A DNA stretch of 25,804 bases from JAZDOK01 sp043798715 (lineage in GTDB: Bacteria; Vulcanimicrobiota; JAZDOK01): positions 1-25,804 of the forward strand of contig JAZDOK010000092.1 in assembly GCA_043798715.1 (NCBI GenBank), in the 5' to 3' direction. The notes beneath the pieces were generated by a model. That model did not search any database and had not been told where the DNA came from. It was given only the letters and a program-made list of their open reading frames with translations. Made by a program: the position numbers and the translations under genes. Positions 13,321-22,335 of this stretch are shown in pieces. Each line of letters begins with the position of its first letter. Position 1 is the stretch's first letter.

Positions 13321-13831
13321 AATCGAGGAAATTCTGTTTACTGAAGAAGATATCCGCAGGCGCATTGCGGAGTTGGGAAAAGAGATTTCCGCCGATTATG
13401 CCGGAAAAGATCTTGTTCTTCTGGCCGTGCTGAGGGGAGCCGTTATCTTTCTGGCCGACCTGGCCCGGGCCATCGATCTTCAGCTCGTCATAGACTATAT
13501 GGTAGTGACCCGCTACGGGCGCCACGACCATCCGACGGATGTCAAGATTCTCAAGGATATGGACACCTCCATAGACGGGAAGCACGTCATCATCGTCGAG
13601 GACATCATCGACAACGGGAATACTCTGTATTTTTTGCAGAACAACCTGAAACTGAGAAATCCGGCGAGTCTTAAAATATGCACTTTGTTTAACAAACCCG
13701 CCGAGCGCTTGGTTCCCATTGAACCCGATTACAACGGCTTTGTGGTTCCCAACCGCTTCGTGGTTGGATTCGGGCTGGATTATCAGCAGAAATACCGCAA
13801 CCTGCCCTACCTGGGCACGATCCGTTCGTAG
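13310..13831 (+). CDS. hpt: Hypoxanthine phosphoribosyltransferase
   Basis: Purine salvage: joins hypoxanthine or guanine to PRPP to give IMP or GMP. The PRPP-binding motif VEDIIDNGNTL is at 96-106, the pyrophosphate loop LRG at 41-43, and the base-binding end VGFGLDYQQKYRNLPYLG is complete. The flexible loop reads VVTRYG in place of the common SSYG. Length (173 aa) is typical. Tandem ATG codons at 13307 and 13310 are both possible; GAAGGAGA (13296-13303) fits 13310 better. The start lies inside the end of tilS (11-base overlap), an arrangement seen widely (tilS-hpt, often followed by ftsH). Here ftsH does not follow; the operon ends and tamB begins after 117 bases. Confidence 0.93.
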   Translation: MHDKIEEILFTEEDIRRRIAELGKEISADYAGKDLVLLAVLRGAVIFLADLARAIDLQLVIDYMVVTRYGRHDHPTDVKILKDMDTSIDGKHVIIVEDIIDNGNTLYFLQNNLKLRNPASLKICTLFNKPAERLVPIEPDYNGFVVPNRFVVGFGLDYQQKYRNLPYLGTIRS

Positions 13832-13870
13832 GGGCAATCCCACGTGGTTGTCCAGAGTAGCCCCGGAAAA

Positions 13871-13898
13871 TTAGAGCAATAAGCCAAGGTCTGACCCC
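13871..13898. repeat. Remnant of a dispersed GGTCTGACCCC-type repeat
   Basis: TTAGAGCAATAAGCCAAGG followed by TCTGACCCC resembles a short repeat that recurs in intergenic regions of many bacteria, often next to Y1-type REP transposases. Only one copy is visible here, so this rests on recollection of the motif. Confidence 0.35.
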
Positions 13899-13910
13899 GG
13901 GCTTTCTGAT

Positions 13911-13939
13911 TTACCATATCTGGACAGATATGGTATAAT
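13911..13939 (+). promoter_or_regulatory. Promoter of the tamB-bamA-ompH-lpxD operon with an internal palindrome
   Basis: TTACCA (13911-13916) and TATAAT (13934-13939) are separated by 17 bases. Between and over the boxes sits ACCATATC (13913-13920) inverted as GATATGGT (13927-13934), an 8-bp perfect palindrome with a 6-base centre. It occupies the position of a repressor or MerR-like operator. The tamB ATG begins only 9 bases after the -10 box, so the mRNA would be leaderless or nearly so. Confidence 0.55.
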
Positions 13940-13948
13940 GAACAGGCA

Positions 13949-16900
13949 ATGAAGGCGATCGCAATCAAGCTCCTGAAGGGGCTATTTTGTGTTTTTCTTT
14001 TTGTCCTGGTCGCGGTGGGCGCTCTCGGGCTTCTCTTCTCCTTTTTCCCCTCCCAGGTCGGCGGCTGGGTCGCCGAATCGATTCAAAAAAATCTCAACGG
14101 GAGCCTGTCAATTGACCACCTGAGGATCTCCCCCCGCTCCATCCGGGCCCAAAATATTGTCCTTAAGGATTCGAATGAGACCGTTCTGGCGGAGGTTCAG
14201 GATCTCGCTCTCGATCTGAGCCTTAAGGATTGCCTGTCCTCCAGGAGCCTTCTGGGTGGAATCCAAAAGATCTCCCTGCACAAGCCATACCTTCTATGGG
14301 AGCGCGATAAAAAAGGCGCCGTGAACTGGAGCGGGGTGATTCGCCCCTCAGCGGGTGCGGCGCCATCGAGGGAGGGCCCTCCGGCCTGGCTCAAGTTCCA
14401 GGGAAACGTGGAGATGGAGAACGGCCTCCTCGCCTTCTCTGATGCCGCCGGTAATAAGCATCTCAGCGGCGCGTTTCATGGAATAGGCGGCTCCCTGGAC
14501 TTTTCCGGGCGGGATGCCGCCGACATGGCTTTCAGGTGGGCCGAGAAGGATGCGAAAACCACCTGCAATTACAGTTGCCGGGGCCGGCTTAAGAAGGATT
14601 TATCCTCCTGGAACCTCTCTCTGAAGGGCGATCGGCTGAATGCGAGTAAGTGGGGCAATTATCTTCTGAACAATCCGGATTTACTTGTCCGGGGCGGTAC
14701 CGCAGAAGTCGCCCTTCTCATGAATGGGAATTTCGGCTCGGAAGCCCAGGGAGGCTCTCCCGTAGGGGACCTGCAGGGCGATGTGACTCTGAACAAGGTG
14801 TCTCTTAAACTTAAGGGGTTGCCCCAGGAGTTTTCGAAGATCGATGGAGCGCTCTTACTTACCAACGATTTTGTCTCTATAGATTCTCTCAGGGGCTTCT
14901 GGGGCTCGATTCCATTTGCTGTTTCCGGTGATGTCTGTAATTTTATCTCCCCGAAGCTCAGCCTCTTATTAAAGGCGCCCCGGATTTCCCTGGAGGATCT
15001 TTCCGGCTATCTGGGCCTCAATAAGGGAGACCTGCTTAAAGGAGAGGCTTCAGCCGTAATAAAAATCCGGGGTGACGCCATGAATCCCCTCATTGAGGGG
15101 ACCCTGACATCCTCCAGGTGCCGGATTTTTTCGCAGCCGATCTCCGGCGTCTCTCTTGATTTTTTCAATCAGTTCGATCTGTGGCATTTCAAGGATTTCA
15201 GGGCGAACTGGCTGGGAAGTTCCATCTCCGGCTCCGGCCTGGCCCTGGCGGATAAGTCTCCCGTGTTCCTCTTTGACATTAAAGCACATTCCTTTGACCC
15301 GTTGGCGGGTATGGTCTCCATGCCGATGAAAGCGCTTTCGGGGAAAGGGGAGGTGGAACTCTCCGTCATGGGCGAGGGGACCGACCCGATCATTCTTGGG
15401 AATGCCCACTTGAGCGGCCTTGAGAGCCGTTTTGTGTATGGGGGAAGAAACCTGTGGCTTGACGGCCGGCTCGGGCGCCGGGGAAGCGTCGTGGCCAGGG
15501 GTCTGGTGGATCCCTTTAAGGACAGGTTGAATCTAAGTTTCCTGGCCTTCGGACGGGGCATTCCCGCTCTTAAAATGCCGGGATGGGGCACGCTTTCCTG
15601 CTCGGCCGACGTTAAGGGTCAGGTGCAGGGCTCCTTCTCCTCCCCCTTCGCCTGGGGGGAAATCTCCCGCGGGGAATTGTCCCTGGGCCGTTTTTTTGCC
15701 GGCGATATAAAGGGGAGCCTGCTCTATAAAGAGCGCTCGCTTCTTACGGCGGGAATGCATGTCAAGCTGGGAGGAAACCCTGTTTTTCTCCAGGGCTTCA
15801 AGAATTTCGGGGCGGGTGAAGAGCTTTACCTTAGCGCTATCTCTCCCCGCCTTTCACTGGCTCCTGCCGGAAGTTCCACCGGACTTTCCGTGAAGGCGCC
15901 AGCCGGAGATACGGTCTCGGTGGAGACGGAGATTTCCGGCCGGGGGGGGAGCTATGCCCTCCAGGGCTCCCTTAAGAGGCGCTCCGGCGGGCGCCTGGGG
16001 TTGTCCGCCCGGTACGGGAGAGATGGAGTCTGGTGGGCTCTGGGGAAGCTTAATGAGGTGGAACTGGGCGGCCTTCTGTCTCCCGGAGAGAGTGTTCCGG
16101 GGCCCGCCGGGAAGGTGAACGGGACGGTATTTCTGGGCGGGGGTAAAAAGCGGGGGATTTTCCTGGTGGACGGGGCTTTCAAGAATTTTTCGCCCTCGGG
16201 AATTTCCCTTGAGACGGTGCGGGCCGATGGCTCCTGGGATGGAGGGAAGCTGTCCATTGCGGACTTATACCTGGCGGGAGATGCGGCCGCTCTCTCTCTT
16301 AGCGGCAGCCTGGTTCCGGCGCGCCGCCTGGTGGATCTCAAGTGGGAAGTCCCCAGGCTGGAAATTTCGAAAATAACTGACGGACTTTCCCTGCCTGCCT
16401 GGAAAAAGTACAGGGAGAGTTGGGGACAGCCGCTTGTAGGAGGGACGGCTTCCGGAAATGGAGTCATCCGGGGAACTTTTCCCGATCTTGAGCTCGTGGG
16501 CGACCTGGATGTCTATGACGGCTTTGCGGGGTATTCTCCCTTTGCTCTTAAGGCGGCGTTCGCCGTCTCTCCGGATGAAATCACCCTCGAGCCTCTACGT
16601 TTCAGCCAGTCGAGCGGCCAATACCAGTTGTCCGGGAAAGTGGGTCTCGGCAAAAGCGGGAAGCTGAATCTCTTTCTTGAGGCGGAGCAGGGCAGCCTTT
16701 CCACTCTGCTGGCGCTTACTCCATGGGCCGGGTGGAACCTTCGAGGCTCGGTTGACAGCAATCTGAGGATCCAGGGGACACTGAAAGGACCGCTTTTAAG
16801 CGGTAGTTTGAATTTGAGGAATCTATATGTAGGAAATCACAGGATAAGAAGAGTCAAGGCTTCCTTTGCCCCGGATTCGGCGAAAGTCGGCACTGATATT

Positions 16901-19195
16901 GATTTTTCCGCTTCTATTATGCAGGGACGCCGGTTGCTCGGAAGTCTTAATGTGAATCCGCTGGGCTCTCTTAAAGGCCGCCTGGCGGCCGGGGATTTTC
17001 CCCTGGAAGTCCTGGCAGATTTGAACCCCTCCCTGACGGGTCTCAGCGGCGTGGGAAACCTGGAACTCGCACTCTCCGGGACTTATGCGGATCCGGAAGC
17101 CCATGCCTCTTTTAACATCCAGGCCCCGCACTTCCGCAGGCTCATCTTTGACTCTCTGAAGGGTATTTTTACCTACGATAAAAAGGGATTTTCCATCGAT
17201 TCTCTCTCTTTAGTCAAAGGGGCGGGGCAGTACGATTTTTCAGGTTTTCTTCCCAACGGATTATCTATTCTTCCCTTGACCTGGAAAAGGCTCTCCGGGA
17301 AGGGGGCAAGTCCTCAGTCGAAAGGCGTGTCGCTCCGGGCGGAGGTTCGCCATGGTCGCCTGGAGGATGTCCTGGCTTTTTCCGGTTATTCCCAGGCGAA
17401 AGAATTCAGCGGGGAGTTAAACGGCACCCTGACTGCGGAGGGCCTTTATGCGGCCCCGGCTATGGTCGTAAAGCTCTCCCTGGATAAGGGAAATTTCGGA
17501 TCGGTCCCCGTCTCCAATACCGCACTCGATTCAAAGTTTTCCGGGACGACGCTGACGGTTGATAATTTTGCTTTTCAGGGAGGAGGGGGGAGCGCCTCCG
17601 CCCAGGGGATCGTAGATTTACAAGGGAAGACAGCCTTAACCGTCGGTCTTCAATCCATGGACATGAGGCTTCTGGGGCTTTTCCTACCCCAGGCCAGGCA
17701 GCTTGGGGGCCTTCTGGACCTTCAGTTCGAGGCCGGCGGCTTGACGGCCATGCCGGAAATAACCGCTAGTTTCGACGTAAAGAAAGGTTTTTTGGGCTGG
17801 CTTTCTTTTGACAGTTTCAACGGTTACGGGGGCGCCTCCGGAGGCATAGTTTCTCTCAAGGAACTTCGGCTCATCAAGGGCAAGCACCAGGCCCGGGCTG
17901 CAGGAAGTTTGCCCCTGGCCATGAAGGATGGAAAGCTCGTCAGCGAAGGGCCTCTTATTCTCAAGGCGAGCCTGGATGAGGATGACCTGGACAGTCTTAA
18001 CGCTTTAGGGAATATTGTCAGTCGCTCCAGCGGTAAGATGCGCGGGGATGTAAGCATCTCCGGGACTGCTTCCGATATCAGGATGGAGGGGAGCCTTGAG
18101 GTGAAAAACGGCTCCCTGACCCTGGCGCGCCTTAAAAATCCCATCAAAGACCTCTGGGTGCGAATTTTTCTAAAGGGGGAGCGCCTGGCCATTGAAGAAT
18201 TTAAAGGAAAGATGGGGGCGGGTTCCTTCAGTCTCCAGGGAACCGCTGATTTTGATAAGTCACACCTGGCTGAAGTCGATCTCGGCTTTGTCGCCAAGGC
18301 AATCCAGATTCTTCGCAATGATTTTTCAGCTACCCTCACGACGCCGCATGGGGTGACCCTTAAAGGGCAGAGAGGCGCCCGCCCCCTCCTGAGCGGGGAA
18401 CTCTCGGTGTCGGACGCCACGATCAAAATTCCGACGGCTCAACCCACCAGGGAGGGCGAATCTCAAAGCCTCTCCGCTGCGACCGCATCCATCCCGGCCG
18501 ACATTGACGTGGCTTTGACGCTGGAAAAAAATGTCTGGTTGAGCCTCAACGTCGCCAGGCTCATCAGCAGTTCGTTGAACAGTAAAGGCTCCGTCGTCTT
18601 CCGCAAGAAATCGGATAAGACCCAGCTCGGCGGGGACATTCACTTTAACAGTGGTACGGTCACTCTTTTTAGCAGGCCGTTTCGCCTGGTCAGCGGGCTG
18701 GCTCACTTTGACGGCTCGGAGTCGGCAGTTCCGGAACTGGACATCAACCTGGAGACCAAGGCCGGGGATTCAAAAGTCTTTGCGGATGTGTCCGGCCGGC
18801 CGCCGAACCTCTCCGTAAGGCTGACCTCCGACCCTCCCATCTCCCAGGCGAAGATAGAGGGAAAACTTATAAGCGGTATGGCGGATTCCGCCCTGGTGGG
18901 CCTGATGGATACGGGATTTCTTCAGCCGATAACCCTGGCCATTCAGAGGAGCTTCGGCTTAAGCGACGTCTCTTACGATTACACGATGAGCGGAGCGCAG
19001 TCCCTTCGGGTTGCCAAGGCTTTCGGGCCGGATGAACGCCTCCTGCTTTCATTCACGCGGCTCTTCAGCGGCCTCGGAGAGATCCAGCGAATCTGGGGGC
19101 TGGAGTATCTTCTTTTCAAAAGGACGATCCTTAAGTTTACCCAGGATGACAAGGGGGTAAATACTTTCGGGATACAAAGTCGCTTTTACTTTTGA
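13949..19195 (+). CDS. tamB: TamB-type translocation and assembly / lipid-transport protein (AsmA-like, DUF490)
   Basis: A very large (1748 aa) inner-membrane-anchored periplasmic protein. Residues 7-33 form one hydrophobic anchor; next comes an AsmA-like start (VAESIQKNLNGSLSIDHLRISPRSIRAQNI). The middle ~1300 residues are repeating beta-strand segments rich in L-x-G-x-L motifs, as in the hydrophobic taco-shaped groove of AsmA-clan proteins that carry phospholipids between membranes. The C-terminal TamB domain (about 1370 to the end) is typical: GGDIHFNSGTVTLFSRPFRL, then ELDINLETKAGDSKVFADVSG, LTSDPPISQAKIEGKLISG and the terminal FGIQSRFYF. E. coli TamB is about 1260 aa, so this one is unusually long. 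Start: ATG 13949, no ribosome site. It is the first gene of the envelope operon, 85 bases before the Omp85 gene. Confidence 0.93.
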   Translation: MKAIAIKLLKGLFCVFLFVLVAVGALGLLFSFFPSQVGGWVAESIQKNLNGSLSIDHLRISPRSIRAQNIVLKDSNETVLAEVQDLALDLSLKDCLSSRSLLGGIQKISLHKPYLLWERDKKGAVNWSGVIRPSAGAAPSREGPPAWLKFQGNVEMENGLLAFSDAAGNKHLSGAFHGIGGSLDFSGRDAADMAFRWAEKDAKTTCNYSCRGRLKKDLSSWNLSLKGDRLNASKWGNYLLNNPDLLVRGGTAEVALLMNGNFGSEAQGGSPVGDLQGDVTLNKVSLKLKGLPQEFSKIDGALLLTNDFVSIDSLRGFWGSIPFAVSGDVCNFISPKLSLLLKAPRISLEDLSGYLGLNKGDLLKGEASAVIKIRGDAMNPLIEGTLTSSRCRIFSQPISGVSLDFFNQFDLWHFKDFRANWLGSSISGSGLALADKSPVFLFDIKAHSFDPLAGMVSMPMKALSGKGEVELSVMGEGTDPIILGNAHLSGLESRFVYGGRNLWLDGRLGRRGSVVARGLVDPFKDRLNLSFLAFGRGIPALKMPGWGTLSCSADVKGQVQGSFSSPFAWGEISRGELSLGRFFAGDIKGSLLYKERSLLTAGMHVKLGGNPVFLQGFKNFGAGEELYLSAISPRLSLAPAGSSTGLSVKAPAGDTVSVETEISGRGGSYALQGSLKRRSGGRLGLSARYGRDGVWWALGKLNEVELGGLLSPGESVPGPAGKVNGTVFLGGGKKRGIFLVDGAFKNFSPSGISLETVRADGSWDGGKLSIADLYLAGDAAALSLSGSLVPARRLVDLKWEVPRLEISKITDGLSLPAWKKYRESWGQPLVGGTASGNGVIRGTFPDLELVGDLDVYDGFAGYSPFALKAAFAVSPDEITLEPLRFSQSSGQYQLSGKVGLGKSGKLNLFLEAEQGSLSTLLALTPWAGWNLRGSVDSNLRIQGTLKGPLLSGSLNLRNLYVGNHRIRRVKASFAPDSAKVGTDIDFSASIMQGRRLLGSLNVNPLGSLKGRLAAGDFPLEVLADLNPSLTGLSGVGNLELALSGTYADPEAHASFNIQAPHFRRLIFDSLKGIFTYDKKGFSIDSLSLVKGAGQYDFSGFLPNGLSILPLTWKRLSGKGASPQSKGVSLRAEVRHGRLEDVLAFSGYSQAKEFSGELNGTLTAEGLYAAPAMVVKLSLDKGNFGSVPVSNTALDSKFSGTTLTVDNFAFQGGGGSASAQGIVDLQGKTALTVGLQSMDMRLLGLFLPQARQLGGLLDLQFEAGGLTAMPEITASFDVKKGFLGWLSFDSFNGYGGASGGIVSLKELRLIKGKHQARAAGSLPLAMKDGKLVSEGPLILKASLDEDDLDSLNALGNIVSRSSGKMRGDVSISGTASDIRMEGSLEVKNGSLTLARLKNPIKDLWVRIFLKGERLAIEEFKGKMGAGSFSLQGTADFDKSHLAEVDLGFVAKAIQILRNDFSATLTTPHGVTLKGQRGARPLLSGELSVSDATIKIPTAQPTREGESQSLSAATASIPADIDVALTLEKNVWLSLNVARLISSSLNSKGSVVFRKKSDKTQLGGDIHFNSGTVTLFSRPFRLVSGLAHFDGSESAVPELDINLETKAGDSKVFADVSGRPPNLSVRLTSDPPISQAKIEGKLISGMADSALVGLMDTGFLQPITLAIQRSFGLSDVSYDYTMSGAQSLRVAKAFGPDERLLLSFTRLFSGLGEIQRIWGLEYLLFKRTILKFTQDDKGVNTFGIQSRFYF

Positions 19196-19280
19196 TGGGG
19201 AAGGATTTGCCCGGCGCCTGTCGAAAATTCCGTTTAGAAGGGTCTTTTTTTTTATCCTTCAGGACTTTAAGGAGGGGAAA

Positions 19281-21449
19281 ATGCAACCCAGGCGGGTTAT
19301 AATATTAAAAGTACTTATTATATTCTTCACGCTTTTCTGTATCTATCAGTTTTCTGCTCCTTCCCGCGCGAGCAATCAGGCCGAGGGGCCGGTTCAGCCA
19401 TTGGAGTCGCCTTCCCCTGTTCCTTCTCCTCTGCCCCAGGGGACAGAGGAGAACCCCCCGCTGGCAGCGCCTTCCCCTCCCGCCCCGGTGGAATCGGAGA
19501 GCCCGGCTGAAAGCCCTCTTCCCCCTGATATACCTCAGGAGCAAAGCGCTCCACCCGAGGAGGCGGCCCTCCCCAGGGTGACGGCCGTCCTGCTCGAGGG
19601 AAATACCGCGGTCAGCGCCGATGAGATCCTGAAAGTCCTTAACGTAAAGGTCGGGGATCCTTATCTGGAGCCCAAGTTGAATCGCGATATCCGGGCCATC
19701 TATGAGATGGGCTGCTTTACCGATGTCAGGGTCGGTTCGACTCCTTATGCGGGCGGTGTCAGGGTCACTTTCAGGGTCATCGAAAATCCGGTGGTGACGG
19801 AAATTACGATCTCGGGCAACCAGATTGTTGATACGGAGACGCTGAAGAATCTTCTGGGGACCAAGGTGGGCAAGATTCTAAATAAAACGGCGCTGGGCGA
19901 TGACATCTCGGCTATTAACAATTACTACAGTGAAAATCTCGGCTATGTGATGAAAACCTCACACGTCACCGGCATTGATTTTTCGCCCGAGGGAAAACTC
20001 AGCCTGACGATTCAGGACGGGGTCGAGGTGAAGGGTATCCGGATTGAGGGCTCCAGCCTCTATGCCGATTCCGTTTTGCGGCCGATGGTCAAGGTCAAAC
20101 CGGGGGACCTTTTCAACAGAAAGGCCATGCAGGGGGATTACGATACCCTGAATAAATATTACGAAGAACATGATTATGTCTTGAATACCATCCGGGGCAA
20201 TATTGATGATGACGGCGTGGTCACCATCAATATCGTGGAAGCCGTCGTGGAGGATGTCCGGGTAGAGGGGAACACGAAGACCAAGACCTATGTAATCATT
20301 AGAAATCTGCGCACCCGGACGGGACAGGTCATAAGAAAGAAGAAGATCAAAAGGGACATGGAGCGACTCAATAACCTGGGGTATTTTGAGACGGTAAATG
20401 TGGATGTAGAGCCTGGAAGCGCGCCCGGCAAAGTGGTGCTGGCCTGGAAAGTCAAGGAGCAGAAAACCGGTCTGGCGACCCTGGGCTTCGGCTATTCAGG
20501 CGGCGGCGGCGGTGCTTTACAGCCGGGGCTGACCGGCGCCGTCTCCTACAGCGAGAAGAACCTCGGGGGGAGGGGACAGACGGCATCCACGCAATGGCAG
20601 CGAGGGGTCAACATTGATACGCTGAGTCTCAGTTTTTATGATCCGGCTATCAACAAGCTACAGGATTCCCTGGGCTTTTCATTCTACAACAGTTCCTTCC
20701 AGGAATTGAGGCAGCCGGTTTACGGGGTCCAGCCCCTGCAGTACGCCTATTACAATGACAAGCGGGCCGGGGGAAGCGTAACCTACGGGAAGCTCTTAAA
20801 TGATGACCTGAGGCTTTTTCTGACCCTTAAGCACGAAGAAATCACCATCGAGCAGAGCGCCGATTCGTCCTTCCCGGTCACTGGAATAACCCACGGGATG
20901 CGCGCGGTCAACAGCACGGCGCTGGGGGCCATTTATGACACCCGCGACGATGTCTTCAATCCTTACGAGGGAAACTATCTTAATGCCTCCGTCGAACTGG
21001 CCGGCGGTCTGTTGAGGGGAGATTTTGATTACACCAAGTCGGTGCTGGAGTGGCGCAAGTATTTCCCCCTGCGCCATGACAAGACTATTGCCTTCAGGGC
21101 CTGGGGGGGGAACATCAGCGGTTCCGCTCCAATTACCGAGAATTTTTATGTTGGAGGGACCGACACTATCCGGGGTTACCAGGATAATTCATTCTACGGA
21201 TCGAGCATGCTCGTCTTTAATCTGGAATTCCGCTTCCCAATCGCCGATATCAAGATGCTGAAGGGCGCAATCTTCGCCGACGCCGGGAATGCCTGGATGC
21301 CGGGTCAGGCCGACATGTCGCTTAAAAAGGATTTCGGGATGGGACTTCGAATTGTCTTTCCCACGCTGGGACTCGGGGTGATCCGGGTTGATTATGCTTT
21401 TGGGGAGCAGGACAAGAGGTTTTCCATCGGGATAGGTCAGACGTTTTAA
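19281..21449 (+). CDS. bamA: Omp85-family outer membrane assembly factor, BamA
   Basis: Inserts beta-barrel proteins into the outer membrane. Layout of the 722 residues: signal peptide (1 to about 30); a proline-rich, acidic linker (about 33-97); four POTRA domains by my count (about 98-171, 172-248, 249-322, 323-396), each starting with an xVxxVxxxGN-like strand (VTAVLLEGN, VTEITISGN, VKGIRIEGS, VEDVRVEGN); and a 16-strand-type barrel from about 400 to the end. The L6 motif R631-G-Y is present in TIRGYQDN, and the last residue is F as required for barrel assembly. GGAGGGG (19271-19277) is the ribosome site. The following ompH-like and lpxD genes make BamA more likely than TamA, although tamB directly upstream leaves a combined role open. 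E. coli BamA has five POTRAs, TamA three. Confidence 0.92.
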   Translation: MQPRRVIILKVLIIFFTLFCIYQFSAPSRASNQAEGPVQPLESPSPVPSPLPQGTEENPPLAAPSPPAPVESESPAESPLPPDIPQEQSAPPEEAALPRVTAVLLEGNTAVSADEILKVLNVKVGDPYLEPKLNRDIRAIYEMGCFTDVRVGSTPYAGGVRVTFRVIENPVVTEITISGNQIVDTETLKNLLGTKVGKILNKTALGDDISAINNYYSENLGYVMKTSHVTGIDFSPEGKLSLTIQDGVEVKGIRIEGSSLYADSVLRPMVKVKPGDLFNRKAMQGDYDTLNKYYEEHDYVLNTIRGNIDDDGVVTINIVEAVVEDVRVEGNTKTKTYVIIRNLRTRTGQVIRKKKIKRDMERLNNLGYFETVNVDVEPGSAPGKVVLAWKVKEQKTGLATLGFGYSGGGGGALQPGLTGAVSYSEKNLGGRGQTASTQWQRGVNIDTLSLSFYDPAINKLQDSLGFSFYNSSFQELRQPVYGVQPLQYAYYNDKRAGGSVTYGKLLNDDLRLFLTLKHEEITIEQSADSSFPVTGITHGMRAVNSTALGAIYDTRDDVFNPYEGNYLNASVELAGGLLRGDFDYTKSVLEWRKYFPLRHDKTIAFRAWGGNISGSAPITENFYVGGTDTIRGYQDNSFYGSSMLVFNLEFRFPIADIKMLKGAIFADAGNAWMPGQADMSLKKDFGMGLRIVFPTLGLGVIRVDYAFGEQDKRFSIGIGQTF

Positions 21450-21477
21450 TCATGTGAACACCGAGGGAGGAGACAGG

Positions 21478-22335
21478 GTGAAGAAATTGAAGTTTAAAAA
21501 TGTCATGGGGGTAGTTCTGCCGCTGCTGGCTCTTGGCATCCTGATTGTCGGGCTCTGGTATGGCTGGCAGTATTTCAGTCTGAAACGGGCGCTGTATTGT
21601 CCCTCCGTCGGACAGATTGATCGCGCTCAGATCATGAATCTGAGAGAGTTCCAGGAGGCGGATAAGGCTCTTAAAGCCTATGAAGAGGAGCTTCAGAAGC
21701 ATTTTGTGAATGAGGCCAGGAAACTGGAACCCGCCAGGCAGACGGAGCTTTTCATGAAGCTGAAGGAGCAGCTCGATCAGCGGAGAGTCAAGATCTCAAA
21801 TCCCTTGTTTCAGAGGGCTGAGGCGGCGGTCGCCCAGGTCGCCAGGGAGAAGGCGATGACGGTTATTCTGGACAAGAAGATCGTCGTCTGCGGGCCGGAG
21901 GACATCACGCAGGACGTCATCAAGAAATTTCAGAGCGCCGAAAAGCTGGTCGAACCCGTGAATACACCTCAGGACAAAAGTGGAATCGGCTATTTTGACC
22001 AGGAAGTCATCCGGAGCCTGAAACCCTTTCTGACGGTGGACGTTCAACTGGTCAGAATTTATCAGGACATGGAAAAGGAGCTGAAAGACAGGGCCGGCAA
22101 AAGCTCTCCGGCCCAGAGGGAAGAGTTGCTGAGGCAGTACACTGAAAGGTTCGAAGCCCAGAAAAACCAGATGCTGAAACCCCTTTTTAAAAAAGTATCG
22201 GACACAGTGGATATAATCGCAAGGGGAAAAGGGCTGAAACTGATTCTGGACAAGGAAGAGGTCATGTACGGAGGAACCAACGTGACCGATGACGTAGTCA
22301 AAGGATTTCTGGCCGGGGAAGATTTCCGCCGGTGA
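21478..22335 (+). CDS. Tandem OmpH/Skp-like periplasmic protein with N-terminal anchor
   Basis: Starts at GTG 21478, with GGGAGGAGA (21465-21473) as ribosome site; an earlier in-frame GTG at 21454 lacks one. The 285 residues contain a membrane anchor (about 11-30) and two copies of an OmpH-like unit. Unit 1 (about 44-152) opens SVGQIDRAQIM and closes VAREKAMTVILDKKIVVCG then DITQDVIKKF. Unit 2 (about 170-278) opens IGYFDQEVI and closes IARGKGLKLILDKEEVMYGG then VTDDVVKGF. Each has a charged helical arm between. Skp/OmpH proteins hold unfolded outer-membrane proteins and hand them to BamA; true Skp has one unit, is soluble and trimeric. A tethered double-unit version is unusual. It follows bamA by 28 bases and overlaps the next gene (GTGA at 22332). 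Confidence 0.75.
   Translation: MKKLKFKNVMGVVLPLLALGILIVGLWYGWQYFSLKRALYCPSVGQIDRAQIMNLREFQEADKALKAYEEELQKHFVNEARKLEPARQTELFMKLKEQLDQRRVKISNPLFQRAEAAVAQVAREKAMTVILDKKIVVCGPEDITQDVIKKFQSAEKLVEPVNTPQDKSGIGYFDQEVIRSLKPFLTVDVQLVRIYQDMEKELKDRAGKSSPAQREELLRQYTERFEAQKNQMLKPLFKKVSDTVDIIARGKGLKLILDKEEVMYGGTNVTDDVVKGFLAGEDFRR

Noticed and set aside
19228..19260. Terminator between tamB and bamA (T9 run flanked by AAGG/CCTT)
   Set aside because: The stem is only 4-5 bp with the T run inside the loop, which does not fit a Rho-independent terminator. The genes are likely co-transcribed.
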